64,000 bases of DNA from Azophilus sp963663395 (GTDB lineage: Bacteria > Pseudomonadota > Gammaproteobacteria > Pseudomonadales > Azotimanducaceae), in contig OY760226.1 of assembly GCA_963663395.1 (NCBI GenBank), forward strand, positions 3,224,001-3,288,000, read 5' to 3'. Both the position numbers and the translations under genes were made by a program. This document shows positions 42,798 to 57,011 of this stretch, one piece after another. Positions within the stretch are counted from its first letter, which is position 1, and each line of letters opens with the position of its first letter. The notes below the pieces were generated by a model that had not been told where the DNA came from, did not search any database, and was given only the letters and a program-made list of their open reading frames with translations.

Positions 42798-43291
42798 CTC
42801 TCCCTATCCGACGAAAAGCTGGTTGCGGTTCAATGACCGAAGCCTGATAGTAATCGGAGTAGGGTGCAAGTGTTGACAGGGCTGTTTCGAGGTCGCGCTC
42901 ATCGGGCACCAGGAAACTGGTGAACCCGCAGCGGCGCATGTAGTGCAGCATGTCTTCATGGACGTCGCCCGTCGCCATGATGTCGCCGGTATAGCCGTAC
43001 CGGGTGCGCAGCAGAACGGCCAGCGACAGCCCGCGCCCGTCGTTGAAGGCGGGGAATTCTATGGCGATCCTGTCCGCCGACAGGAAGCGCTCCTCCAGGG
43101 CATGATCGACTGCCAGGCGTACACCCTTGCCGCAGTCCGGCGTCCATTCCCCGGCATCTACGAGATCGGGCGCGACGGCTGTCACGCCATGCCGGACCGA
43201 TGGGGCGTCGTTCTCCGCCTGCCGCCATGGCGAGCCGTGGTGACCCGCCGCGAGCGGATGGTTGGCGGAGATCTCGTACTCCCCGTTCAGA

Positions 43292-43308
<17 letters not shown>
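42790..43308 (-). CDS. DUF934 protein associated with sulfite reductase
   Basis: 172 residues from the ATG at 43308, which has AAGGAG seven bases upstream; this overlaps the sulfite reductase end by 17 bases. DUF934 features are AIEFPAFNDGRGLSLAVLLR, YTGDIMATGDVHEDMLHYMR and RCGFTSFLV. The family is found directly after cysI-type genes in Pseudomonas and relatives, and it is thought to help assimilatory sulfite reduction, perhaps as a partner or maturation factor; no reaction is established. Confidence 0.9.
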
Positions 43309-44968
<1,660 letters not shown>

Positions 44969-45083
44969 GGATAGGCCAATCCAATGCCAACGGACAAAGT
45001 TAGCATTGCGGTCTTGTGCCGAATAATGATGAATCCAACTATCTAAAGAAGAAAAAGTTATCAACGGCGGCCGACGGCGACGT
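44969..45083 (-). promoter_or_regulatory. AT-rich upstream region of the sulfite reductase gene
   Basis: This 115-base gap between the metH stop and the cysI start is AT-rich (runs such as GATAACTTTTTCTTC and TTTAGATAGTTGG in the minus-strand sense). It is a plausible promoter and CysB-binding region, as expected for a cys gene, but I cannot define boxes with confidence. Confidence 0.35.
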
Positions 45084-48725
<3,642 letters not shown>

Positions 48726-48929
48726 GGCACCGGCCGTGGCTGTAGCGAGTCTATGAGCGGGTTCGGCCAATGCAATTTGGATCATCGAACCGGAACATGA
48801 GCCGCATTCATGCGGAGCGCGGGCCGAAACCGCCGGCGACGCCCAACCAATGTTCGCTCACACCTGCCGGTTCTTGGTATCCGGGCAAGGTCCATGTAGG
48901 ATACCCGACTGAAACAGTCGGAAATTATC

Positions 48930-49511
48930 GTGATCGAGATCTCGGAACGCGCCCAGTCCTATCTTCGCGAACTGCTCGCCGGGCAGGACGATGACGATGT
49001 CGGCATTCGCGTGTTCGTGGCGCAGCCCGGAACGCCCCACGCGGAGACCTGCATCGCCTATTGCCGTCCCGGCGAGGCCCAGGACGATGACGTTCCGTAC
49101 GAATTCGAGGGCTTTCAAGCCTGGATCGAGCAGCGCAGCAAAAAGTACCTCGAAGATGCCGTAGTGGACTTCCAGGAAGACCGCATGGGCGGCCAGCTCA
49201 CCATCAAGGCCCCCAATGCCCGGGTTCCCAGCGTAGACCCGGACTCACCCCTCGAAGACCGCATCAATTACGTGCTCTACAACGAAATCAACCCGGGGCT
49301 CGCGTCCCACGGCGGCATGGTCACCCTGGTCGAGTTAGTCGAGGACAACGTGGCCGTGCTGCAGTTTGGCGGCGGCTGCCAGGGTTGCGCGGCAGTGGAC
49401 ATCACGCTCAAGAATGGGGTCGAGACCACGCTTCTCGAGCAGATCCCCGATCTCGGCGGTATCCGCGACGCCACGGACCACACCAACACCGAGCACGCGT
49501 ACTACCGCTAG
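48930..49511 (+). CDS. nfuA: Fe-S cluster carrier protein NfuA
   Basis: 193 residues from a GTG. The N-terminal half is a degenerate A-type carrier domain (VGIRVFVAQPGTPHAETCIA); the C-terminal NifU-like domain has the cluster-binding CxxC in FGGGCQGCAAVDITLKNGVE. NfuA delivers [4Fe-4S] clusters, here possibly to the LeuC, sulfite reductase or CysH proteins encoded nearby, which is a general inference. It diverges from metH, and it converges with the DAHP synthase gene after a 65-base gap. Confidence 0.95.
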   Translation: MIEISERAQSYLRELLAGQDDDDVGIRVFVAQPGTPHAETCIAYCRPGEAQDDDVPYEFEGFQAWIEQRSKKYLEDAVVDFQEDRMGGQLTIKAPNARVPSVDPDSPLEDRINYVLYNEINPGLASHGGMVTLVELVEDNVAVLQFGGGCQGCAAVDITLKNGVETTLLEQIPDLGGIRDATDHTNTEHAYYR

Positions 49512-49576
49512 CAGTTTTGACCCCGAACGCCCGGTGCTGGCGTTTGTCCCACAGAAGTGGGTGTACGGTGCGGGAC

Positions 49577-50644
49577 TCAGGCGGCTCCGCTCAGTACCGT
49601 CGGGCGCAGGGCATCGGCAATTTCCAGCAACAGGCTTTCCGTCGTATTCCAGTCGATGCACCCGTCGGTAATCGACACCCCGTAACGCAGATCTTCCAGC
49701 CGGTCCGGAATTCGCTGGCTGCCGCTGTGCAGGTGGCTTTCCAGCATGATGCCGACGATTGAACGGTTGCCGCGCAGGATCTGCTGCACGATAGAACGGG
49801 CAACCGCGGGCTGGGTTGCCGGATCCTTGTTGGAGTTGGCGTGGCTGCAGTCGACCATGATGACCGGCTTCAGCCCGGCCTGCTCCATTCTGCGCTCGCA
49901 GGCCGCGATGCTCGCGGCGTCGTAATTGGGGCCGTCGGCGCCCCCGCGCAGAACGATATGTGCGTTCGCGTTCCCCCGGGTTTCGATCACCGCCACCTGG
50001 CCGGACGGGTTGATGCCCAGAAATCGATGTGGCTCCGCCACGGAGTGCATGGCATTCAAGGCGGCGCCCAGGGAACCGTCGGTGCCGTTCTTGAAGCCCA
50101 CCGCGGAACTGAGGCCGGATGCCATCTCCCGGTGTGTCTGCGACTCCGACGTGCGCGCGCCGATGGCGGACCAGGCGATCAGGTCCTGCAGGTATTGCGG
50201 CGTGATGGCGTTGAGCGCTTCCGTGCTCAGTGGCAGGCCAAGTTCCGCCAGGTCGATGAGCAGTTGGCGGGCAATCGTCAGCCCGTCGGCGACGCGGAAG
50301 GTGTCGTTGAGGTAGGGGTCGTTGATGAGGCCTTTCCAGCCCACGGTGGAGCGGGGCTTCTCGAAATATGCCCGCATGACGATCAGGACCACTTCGTCCA
50401 CCCGGCGCGCCAGGGCGGCCAGGCGCTCGCCGTATTCCCGGGCCGCGGAGGGGTCGTGGATGGAGCAGGGGCCGACGACGGCGAGCAGGCGGTGGTCGTC
50501 GCCTGCCAGCACGGCGTTCACGTCTTCCCGCGCCCGCTGCACGCTCGCTGCTGCGGCTCTTGTGACCGGTAGCCGCTCCTTCAGCTTGTCCGGTGTAATG
50601 AGTATTTCGTGTCCAGCCACGTTCAGGTCTTCCAGATCAGTCAT
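49577..50644 (-). CDS. 3-deoxy-7-phosphoheptulonate (DAHP) synthase, class I
   Basis: 355 residues. It condenses PEP and erythrose 4-phosphate, the entry to the aromatic pathway. The AroF/G/H family motifs are YFEKPRSTVGWKGLINDPYL, SAIGARTSESQTHREMASGL, SVGFKNGTDGSLGAALNAMH and IMVDCSHANSNKDPATQP. Which aromatic amino acid inhibits it cannot be told, so no letter is assigned. It is preceded by a leader peptide gene and an intrinsic terminator, so it is probably controlled by attenuation. Confidence 0.95.
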   Translation of the reverse strand: MTDLEDLNVAGHEILITPDKLKERLPVTRAAAASVQRAREDVNAVLAGDDHRLLAVVGPCSIHDPSAAREYGERLAALARRVDEVVLIVMRAYFEKPRSTVGWKGLINDPYLNDTFRVADGLTIARQLLIDLAELGLPLSTEALNAITPQYLQDLIAWSAIGARTSESQTHREMASGLSSAVGFKNGTDGSLGAALNAMHSVAEPHRFLGINPSGQVAVIETRGNANAHIVLRGGADGPNYDAASIAACERRMEQAGLKPVIMVDCSHANSNKDPATQPAVARSIVQQILRGNRSIVGIMLESHLHSGSQRIPDRLEDLRYGVSITDGCIDWNTTESLLLEIADALRPTVLSGAA

Positions 50645-50681
50645 CGCACTTTCTCCCTGCGGCCCGCCGCCTGCCGGCCAT

Positions 50682-50712
50682 AAAAAAACCCCGCTCGTCG
50701 CCTTGCGGGGTT
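50682..50712 (-). terminator. Attenuator terminator before DAHP synthase
   Basis: On the minus strand AACCCCGC and GCGGGGTT (50705-50712 and 50687-50694) form a strong stem that runs into seven T residues (50688-50682), 38 bases before the DAHP synthase ATG. Just upstream in the transcript AAAGGCGG and CCGCCTTT can form another stem. The C-run CTCCCCCCGCC between them can also pair with GCGGGG, giving the alternative folds needed for attenuation. Confidence 0.85.
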
Positions 50713-50766
50713 TCCTCCGAAAGGCGGGGGGAGTCCGTCCGCCTTTCCGTCGTCCTTACCGGGACT

Positions 50767-50853
50767 TCAGATGCAGCGCCAACCCTCGGCGGCACGGCCG
50801 AAGTAACCAAACCAAAACTTTGTTGCGCAGTTGTTTCGCATGAGGCCGCGCAT
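50767..50853 (-). CDS. Leader peptide of the DAHP synthase attenuator
   Basis: A 28-codon frame starts at the ATG at 50853 (or at an internal ATG at 50841, giving 24 codons). It stops 55 bases before the terminator hairpin. Residues 13-18 are FWFGYF, with a further Trp at residue 25, so a ribosome reading it would stall when Phe, Tyr or Trp tRNA is short. This is the pattern of aromatic attenuators (trpL, pheL, and leaders of DAHP synthases), but with all three aromatic residues in one run. A longer upstream frame lies in the AddA-like gene and is not used. Confidence 0.75.
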   Translation of the reverse strand: MRGLMRNNCATKFWFGYFGRAAEGWRCI

Positions 50854-50891
50854 GGTACTTGCGAGCGGCACGACATGCAATGAGACCGCGC

Positions 50892-53800
50892 TCAGACTTC
50901 GATCAAGCGAGGCAGTGCCGTGAGATAGAGGGCAGTGCGCACGGGTTGGCCGTAGATTTCCGCCGCCAATGCGCGGTATCGGTCGAGTTGCGGGCGGTGC
51001 CTGGCGACGAGTTGCTCCAACGATTGCGCCCCTGCGTCCACCTGGCCGGTCTTGTAGTCGATGACCCAACGCTCGCCGCCATGTGCGAAGGCCCGGTCGA
51101 AACGAAACGACCGGATGGTGCCGTCGACAACGCCCGAGACGGCGAACTCCGAGACCGCTTCGGAGCCGCCCGCCAGAATCCAGCGGCCCGTCTCGTCTTC
51201 CAGCACGTTGGCGATCTGCCGCGCGGATTCCGTGCAGCAATGGTCGATGTCCGGCTCCGACAGCCCGGCCTCGCTCAGGCGCTGCGACCAGATCGGCATC
51301 CGGGATTCGATCCAGTCACCGGCGCTGTCCGGCAGGTCGGACCCGCCGAGATCGCAAAGGGCGGCGTGTATCAGGTCGCCCAGGACGACTTCGCGGCGGC
51401 CGGCGATCGGGTCGGGTTCCAGGCGCTCACTCGGGACGAGATCGGAGGCTCGCTCGATCTGCCGGTCGAGGCGCAGCGGTTTGCGGACCGGCGGCTGCCA
51501 GTGGAAGTCGGTCGCGAGTCGACAAAAGAGCGGCTCGGCAGTCGGTGGGTCCGCCCGTCGCGGCCGGGCGTGCGGCAAAGCCTCTACCGGTAGAGTGGCC
51601 GCACGGGGCCAGAGCAGGTTCAGGAGCGATCCTCGCGCCGGTTTGTCGCCGGGATTCACGGCGGTGAGCAGGAGCGTGCGCCGTGCCCGGGTGCAGCCGA
51701 CGTACAGGAGCCGCTGCAACTCGTGCTGCTCGCGCTGCTTGTCTTCTTCCGCAAGCCAGTCGTAAAGCGGGCCAGTTTCCCGGGCCGCCATGAGCAGCCG
51801 GTTCTCCTGCAGGCGCCAGCGCAACAGGGGGGCTTCGGTGGGCTTCGTCTGCCGGTCCAGGAAAGGCAACAGGACATGATCGAATTCCAAGCCCTTCGCC
51901 TTGTGGATGGTCAGGATCTGGAGATTGGCCGCGGCGCTTTCCACGGCGAAGAGGTTGTCGGCGCCGAACCGCAACCGGTCGACGTCCAGTCCCTCGGAGC
52001 CGAGTTCGTCCACCAGTTCCAGAAAACGCTCGGCGTGGTCGATGGCCGCTTCGTCACCGTAGGCCGCCGGCCCGCCGCAATGTATCCAGATCGATTCCAG
52101 CACGGTGCGCGGCGGCGATTCGTAAAGGGCAGGCAGCCAGGACTCGAGTGCCGCGAGGAGGCGGGCGAGGCGCCGTCTGCCTTCCTGGCTCAGGCTCGAG
52201 GACGCGCCACGCAGGGAGGCGATGTCCCAGACCCGAAGTTCCCCCAGGGTTTCCAGGTCGTTCAGGCAAAGGCCAACCCAGGGTGCCCGCAGCAAGCTGT
52301 ACCAGGCGAGCCGGTCGGAGGGATTGGTAAGCGCTGCGGCTAGGGACAGCAGATCTGTCACCGCGGGTGTGTCGGCCAGGGCATCGATGTCCGTTGCCTG
52401 CCAGGGAATCCGGGTCGCGCGCAACGCATCCAGAATGCCCGCCAGGTGCGAGCGGCTGCGAACCAGCAGGGCGATCCGGGCGTCCGGTTCTTCCGCGAGG
52501 AGGGCGGTTATGCGACCGATGAGCGCCTGTCTCTCGTCCTCTTCGGTCTCGAACAGGCGCAGCTTCGCCTCGCCGCCGGCCTCGACACCTGCCTGACAGG
52601 GGTTGTAGGGCACCCTGCCGAGCAATGGGTCGGCTTCCTCGCCCATCACTTCCGAAAAAGTGCTGTTGAACCAGTCAACCAGCCGCGGTGCCGAGCGAAA
52701 GTTCATGGCCAGGCGTAGTGGGCGCAGGCGCATCTGGTCAAGCCCGCGCCTCTCCGCCCGGTAGAAAAGGCCTACGTCCGCATCGCGAAACCGGTAGATT
52801 GACTGCATGGGATCGCCGACCGCGAAGAGGCTGACTCCTCTTTCTCCCGACCAGCCGCCCACCAGCAGTTCAAGCAGCTGGTACTGGACGACCGATGTGT
52901 CCTGGAATTCATCCACCAGGATGTGCCGGATCCGGTTGTCAATCGACAGGGCCAGTTCGGTGGGGCTCTCACCGGACCGGAGCGCCCGGCGCGCGGCCAG
53001 CAGCAACTCGGTGAAATCCGCGACGCCTTGCGAACGCATGACGGACGAGAGGTCGATGACCGCCAGCGACAGGCTGATGCAGATCGAAACCAGGTCCTGC
53101 ACCTGCTCCGGCGACAGCGGTTCGGGTGGCAACAGGCGCAGGGCAGCAAAGCGATCTTCCAGGCCCAGGGCGCCTATCGCTTCGATGAGGTCCATCGCGC
53201 GCTGCTTTTCCTCGCGGCGGTCCGCGGGAAATCCGTCCCTGACCGTGACCTGTTTGCGAAGCGTGCCCTTGCCGGTGGTCATCAGGCGGCCGGCCGTGCG
53301 CCAGAACCTACCCGCGGCGGACCGGTCGGCGCCACTGGCGAAGCCGACAGCCCACTCCAGTTCCTGCAGCGCCTGGCTGGGCATCAGTGCTTCCAGGCCT
53401 CCCGAGACCGCCGCGACCAGCGTCTCCAGGCCCCCGTTCAGCAGGCCGGCAACGGATTGCGGCGCCTTCCTGAACTCGGAAACCACATCGGTCACCTCGT
53501 CCAGCCAGTGATCCCGGCGGGCAAGCATGCTGGCCAGGAGCCGGCGCGCCTTGTGGGCATCGTTGTCGGTCAACGCGATGAAACGGGCGATCTCCTCAGA
53601 CAGCGGATCGTCCGCGTAAAGGCGTCGGAACAGCCGCCTGGCTGCGAGGGAATAGAGTTCCTCGGCGCTCTCCACGAGGCGCGCCGTTCGGTCGAAGCCG
53701 CTGGATACCGGCATCTGCCGGGTCAGGGACATGGCAAAGCTGTCGATGGTGCGGATGTTGAGGCGGCTGGGATTGCTGGCGAGCTGCCAGCCCCGCTCAG

Positions 53801-54074
53801 CATCCCGCGCGCGGGCCCTCGCGCCTTCCGGGGACTCGGGGTCGGCGAACGTGGCGGTCACCCGCAGGCGCATTTCGGCGGCGGCCTTGCGTGTGAAGGT
53901 GATCGCCAGGACCTGTTCAGGATAGTCCGCCAGCGCCAGGAGGCGAACGAAGCGGCTGACCAGAAGCGTTGTCTTGCCCGATCCCGCGGGAGCCTGGACG
54001 ATGCAGGAGGTCGCCGGATTCAGGGCGAGATCGCGTGCCGGCGCATCGACGGGCCCGGGTAGCTGGCGGCTCAC
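50892..54074 (-). CDS. UvrD-type helicase with C-terminal nuclease (AddA/RecB-like)
   Basis: 1060 residues, GTG start overlapping the upstream gene by four bases. Helicase motifs: Walker A VQAPAGSGKTTLLVSRFVRL, motif Ia LAITFTRKAAAEMRL, motif II ILVDEFQDTSVVQYQLLELL, motif III GDPMQSIYRFRDADVGLF and motif V LTIHKAKGLEFDHVLLPFL. Near the C-terminus GERWVIDYKTGQVDAGAQSL is the PD-(D/E)XK nuclease core. With the following nuclease protein it forms a two-gene double-strand-break resection system, comparable to AddAB. Substitution for or coexistence with RecBCD cannot be judged here. Confidence 0.9.
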   Translation of the reverse strand: MSRQLPGPVDAPARDLALNPATSCIVQAPAGSGKTTLLVSRFVRLLALADYPEQVLAITFTRKAAAEMRLRVTATFADPESPEGARARARDAERGWQLASNPSRLNIRTIDSFAMSLTRQMPVSSGFDRTARLVESAEELYSLAARRLFRRLYADDPLSEEIARFIALTDNDAHKARRLLASMLARRDHWLDEVTDVVSEFRKAPQSVAGLLNGGLETLVAAVSGGLEALMPSQALQELEWAVGFASGADRSAAGRFWRTAGRLMTTGKGTLRKQVTVRDGFPADRREEKQRAMDLIEAIGALGLEDRFAALRLLPPEPLSPEQVQDLVSICISLSLAVIDLSSVMRSQGVADFTELLLAARRALRSGESPTELALSIDNRIRHILVDEFQDTSVVQYQLLELLVGGWSGERGVSLFAVGDPMQSIYRFRDADVGLFYRAERRGLDQMRLRPLRLAMNFRSAPRLVDWFNSTFSEVMGEEADPLLGRVPYNPCQAGVEAGGEAKLRLFETEEDERQALIGRITALLAEEPDARIALLVRSRSHLAGILDALRATRIPWQATDIDALADTPAVTDLLSLAAALTNPSDRLAWYSLLRAPWVGLCLNDLETLGELRVWDIASLRGASSSLSQEGRRRLARLLAALESWLPALYESPPRTVLESIWIHCGGPAAYGDEAAIDHAERFLELVDELGSEGLDVDRLRFGADNLFAVESAAANLQILTIHKAKGLEFDHVLLPFLDRQTKPTEAPLLRWRLQENRLLMAARETGPLYDWLAEEDKQREQHELQRLLYVGCTRARRTLLLTAVNPGDKPARGSLLNLLWPRAATLPVEALPHARPRRADPPTAEPLFCRLATDFHWQPPVRKPLRLDRQIERASDLVPSERLEPDPIAGRREVVLGDLIHAALCDLGGSDLPDSAGDWIESRMPIWSQRLSEAGLSEPDIDHCCTESARQIANVLEDETGRWILAGGSEAVSEFAVSGVVDGTIRSFRFDRAFAHGGERWVIDYKTGQVDAGAQSLEQLVARHRPQLDRYRALAAEIYGQPVRTALYLTALPRLIEV

Positions 54075-56584
54075 TGCGCGCTTCCCGGAACCGGCTCATC
54101 GGCGCTCTCCGGCGGCGCCAGGGCGCGGACGCGGCAAAAGGAGGGCAGGTGGCAGTGGTCGCAGACGTTCCTGGAAACGGGCGTCACTGCCGCATGTCCC
54201 TCCCTGAATTCGCGCGCGAGCAACTCGATCCCGGTTTTCCAACGGTCGGTGAGGCCCTGCCACTCACTTTCAGACAGCTTGCGCACACGTGCCCGTCCGA
54301 GTTCGACTTCTTCGCTGGCAACCCCGCTGAGCGCTACTCCGTCGCTGCCGATCCGGGCATACAGGGTCGCGCGGACGCTTGCATCGCTCAACGCGTACAT
54401 GGCCAGTTGCGGCTCCGTGAGACGTTCCGCGAGTAGCCCGCTGACCGACACGTTGCCGGTCTTGTAGTCGATGACCACCCGGGCGTTCGCGCGCGGGTCG
54501 CCATCGATGCGGTCGATGCGGAGGCTGAGCCGGAAACCCGGAAGCGCCAGCTCCGCCTTCCGCTCGAGCCCGACGATCGTAAACTCGGGGCGCTCGGCAT
54601 CGTACTCCGCCCAGGTTTCGAGCAGCCGCCGCAGCCGGCGGCATTCGTTCTGTCGATACAGCTCGGGGAGGCGCCGCAGATGCTTGTCCGCGGCCTGTCG
54701 TACCGCAGCATCGATCCGGGCATCCGGGACCGGCCCCGGGCCGTCCGCGTACAGTGCAAACAGGGCATCGTGCACCAGGGTTCCGCGATCGAGTGCATCC
54801 GGAAAGTTGTGCGGTTCGCTTTTCTCGGCAAGCCCGAGACGATGAATGGCCCAGGCGCGGAAAGGGCATTGCGCCTGGTCCCGGAACAGGGACGTGCCGC
54901 CGCGCGACACCGTTCCGTCAACCGGCGAGCCCGAGCTGTCCTTCAGGGATTCCAGCCCACCTGACGGGGGATCAGCCAGCCATGGATGCCGGCGCGCGCG
55001 GAAGCGTGGAACCAGCCGGTCGATGGCCATCGCCGGGACTGCCTCGGTCAGGCTGCTGCAACGGTGGCTCTCGTCGCTGTCGTCGAGGGCATGACTTGTG
55101 ACCAGGTAGCGGCAGGCGCGCCGCCACCTGTATGTCTGCGCCACGGCAAATTCCGCCTCCAACGCATGATCTGCACGCGGCACGCCGTGCAACCGCTGCA
55201 GCGGAACGGGTATCAGCGGGTTGGGCGTGGGCGCCGCCGGCCAGGCCGTGTCCTGGAGGCCCGCGACCCACAGGTGCGTGAAGGCGAGCCCCCCCGTCTC
55301 CAGGTAGCCGAGCACCTGCACCGGCCCCGGCGGCCGCTCCGGGGCGAACAGGCGGTTCGCCAGCAGCCGTTGCAGGGTTTGCAGCGCATCCAAGCCGGAG
55401 AGATTGGGCAACTGCGGAAAGTCGCTGAATCGTTCCAGGCACTCCGTCAGTCGGTGGTATGCCTGATATTGGCCGCTTGCCGCATTGGATCCGTTCCAAC
55501 CTGCATCGGTCAGCAGGGAACGGAACGCTTCGACCCAGCCCCCGAACGACTGGCGCCGGGGCAGGTTGCTGACGCCTGATGCCAATCTGCCCAGCACGCC
55601 GCTCGCTTCCGCAAGGTGGTGCAGGCGCAGCAATTCCGGGCTGTCTCCGGATAGCTTGAACGGCCCCCCGAGATCCAGCCAGGGCGAGTGTTGCAGCCGC
55701 TCCAGTTCGCGGTGGCCGATCTCGCCGACTGCGAGGCGCAGCAGCATCTCCGCGTCCCGCCAGATCGGTTGTTCGGCAAGCGGGACGCCGCCGGAGATGT
55801 TCAGCGCCTGCGGCGCATCGGCGAACTCCGCCTCAAAGGCGTGAGCAATGGCGTGATACGCATTCGTCAGGTAGGGAAAAACGACGCCGATTCGAGCCGC
55901 GGGATAGCGGGTGAGCACATGACGCGCCCATTGTGCGGCCGCATGTATCTCGGCTGCCCGGCCGGTGGTTTCCACCCGCTTCTGCGGCCCCTTTCGCATC
56001 ACCAGGGGCTTGTGGTGGCGCACCCTGCCACCTGCGGCCTCCGTGCGCCGGAGCAGGTCGGCCAGTTGCGGGGTCACCACATCGAAAGCGACCAGGTGCA
56101 GCCGGTCGGCGGCGCCGGGCAGCAGATCGGCGATCTCCGCCCGGGTGACCGCCCCGTCCAGTTTCAGCCGCTGCCGGAATCGCCTTGCCCAGCGCCGGAA
56201 GGTGCGGGCGTTGATCGTCCCGGCAAAAGCGCTGTCGTCCAGGCCGATACGGTGGGCGTGCACCAGCCGCCAGGCTTCGGCAGCCAGTTCCGACAGGGTT
56301 TCTCCGCCGCGCCCGCCCAGCTCCTGCCAGAGCAGCAGTTCGGCATCCGGCGACAGAAGGCTGTGCCGGCCGGCCAGCGGCAGAGATTGCGCCGCCCTGT
56401 TGGCGATGAACCGGTCGATGCTGGCTACCCGCGGGGCTGCCCAGGCCCGCTTTCCCAGACCGATCTGTTCCGCATCGTAGGCGCGGCTGAACTCCCGGGC
56501 TAGCCGCTCGTTCGGCGTGATGATCCAGTCGTCCGGACAGGCCTTGATCAGCCGTTTCGAGAGCTTGAAGAATCGGGAGGGCAC
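54071..56584 (-). CDS. PD-(D/E)XK nuclease, AddB-like partner (probable DNA repair protein)
   Basis: About 837 residues from a GTG at 56584; the frame is open to a GTG at 56620, and a -10-like TAGAAT lies between them, so the shorter start is preferred but not certain. The N-terminus has WIITPNERLAREFSRAYDAE, the degenerate helicase-like part typical of AddB-type subunits. The C-terminal nuclease has ALDRGTLVHDALFALYADG, LRIDRIDGDPRANARVVIDY and KTGNVSV. The two Cys in VCDHCHLPSFCRV, with others, suggest an iron-sulfur staple. It is four-base coupled to the helicase gene. Confidence 0.85.
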   Translation of the reverse strand: MPSRFFKLSKRLIKACPDDWIITPNERLAREFSRAYDAEQIGLGKRAWAAPRVASIDRFIANRAAQSLPLAGRHSLLSPDAELLLWQELGGRGGETLSELAAEAWRLVHAHRIGLDDSAFAGTINARTFRRWARRFRQRLKLDGAVTRAEIADLLPGAADRLHLVAFDVVTPQLADLLRRTEAAGGRVRHHKPLVMRKGPQKRVETTGRAAEIHAAAQWARHVLTRYPAARIGVVFPYLTNAYHAIAHAFEAEFADAPQALNISGGVPLAEQPIWRDAEMLLRLAVGEIGHRELERLQHSPWLDLGGPFKLSGDSPELLRLHHLAEASGVLGRLASGVSNLPRRQSFGGWVEAFRSLLTDAGWNGSNAASGQYQAYHRLTECLERFSDFPQLPNLSGLDALQTLQRLLANRLFAPERPPGPVQVLGYLETGGLAFTHLWVAGLQDTAWPAAPTPNPLIPVPLQRLHGVPRADHALEAEFAVAQTYRWRRACRYLVTSHALDDSDESHRCSSLTEAVPAMAIDRLVPRFRARRHPWLADPPSGGLESLKDSSGSPVDGTVSRGGTSLFRDQAQCPFRAWAIHRLGLAEKSEPHNFPDALDRGTLVHDALFALYADGPGPVPDARIDAAVRQAADKHLRRLPELYRQNECRRLRRLLETWAEYDAERPEFTIVGLERKAELALPGFRLSLRIDRIDGDPRANARVVIDYKTGNVSVSGLLAERLTEPQLAMYALSDASVRATLYARIGSDGVALSGVASEEVELGRARVRKLSESEWQGLTDRWKTGIELLAREFREGHAAVTPVSRNVCDHCHLPSFCRVRALAPPESADEPVPGSAQ

Positions 56585-56687
56585 CGGGCTGATTCTATGC
56601 GACCCGCACGCGCATGACACCCGCCACCGATATCTTCAGCGAATCCCGCGCAGGACGGGCCAGGCGGGGCAGGGCGCCGTTCGCCGG

Positions 56688-56825
56688 CCCTTCGGGAACT
56701 CTCTGCGCGCACCACTGTTGCGTTGTGGCTCTTGCCAACATGCTTGATGTTGGCGGCGGACCACGCCCTGCATTGGCACGCACAGCGAACTCTGAAATCA
56801 TAGAAACTCATGGAACAGGACACTA
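56688..56825. repeat. Palindromic element, copy 2 (one unit)
   Basis: Read on the minus strand it aligns over about 130 bases with the left half of the 12383-12645 element. It has a diverged end (TAGTGTCCTGTTCC, TTTCTATG, TTCAGAG), the arm GAGTTCGCTGTGCGTGCCA and GCGTGGTCCGCCGCCAA. The central stem-loop is GCCAACAT-CAAGC-ATGTTGGC, with GCCACAACGCAACAGT after it. The second hairpin unit and the second terminal repeat are absent. It lies between the divergent AddB-like gene and the small membrane-protein gene. Stem changes relative to copy 1 are compensatory. Confidence 0.8.
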
Positions 56826-56864
56826 GAATGTGTTGTATCTGCACGTTCGGGATGAACTAACAGG

Positions 56865-56996
56865 ATGCGACAACTCATCAGGGACTTTCTCGACCAGGGC
56901 TGGTTCATGAAAGCCATGCTTCTCTGGGGCTGGTTGTGCGTGCTGGTCATGGTCACCAGCCTGTACGACAACTTGACCATTATCGCCTCCTCATGA
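56865..56996 (+). CDS. 43-residue single-pass membrane protein
   Basis: The frame begins MRQLIRDFLDQGWFMKAMLL and has one hydrophobic segment (MLLWGWLCVLVMVTSLY), ending DNLTIIASS. The gene is too short to appear in a 60-codon search. Codon use matches the neighbours, and it sits 15 bases before the TerB-like gene on the same strand, which supports it being real. The ribosome-binding site is weak (GGGATGAACTAACAGG). I do not recognise its family and assign no function. Confidence 0.6.
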   Translation: MRQLIRDFLDQGWFMKAMLLWGWLCVLVMVTSLYDNLTIIASS

Positions 56997-57011
56997 CGGG
57001 CGACCGCGGCG

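Noticed and set aside
48726..48929. Cobalamin or SAM riboswitch before metH
   Set aside because: I see no B12-box, SAM-I, SAM-II or SAH motif in this 204-base divergent region.
50854..51240. Upstream extension of the aromatic leader peptide frame
   Set aside because: The extra residues run antisense-like through the end of the AddA-like gene with no family features; the leader needs only the 28 codons from 50853.
54071..56620. RecBCD assignment for the nuclease-helicase pair
   Set aside because: There are two genes rather than three, and the domain layout fits AddA/AddB-type proteins better, so no rec symbol is given.
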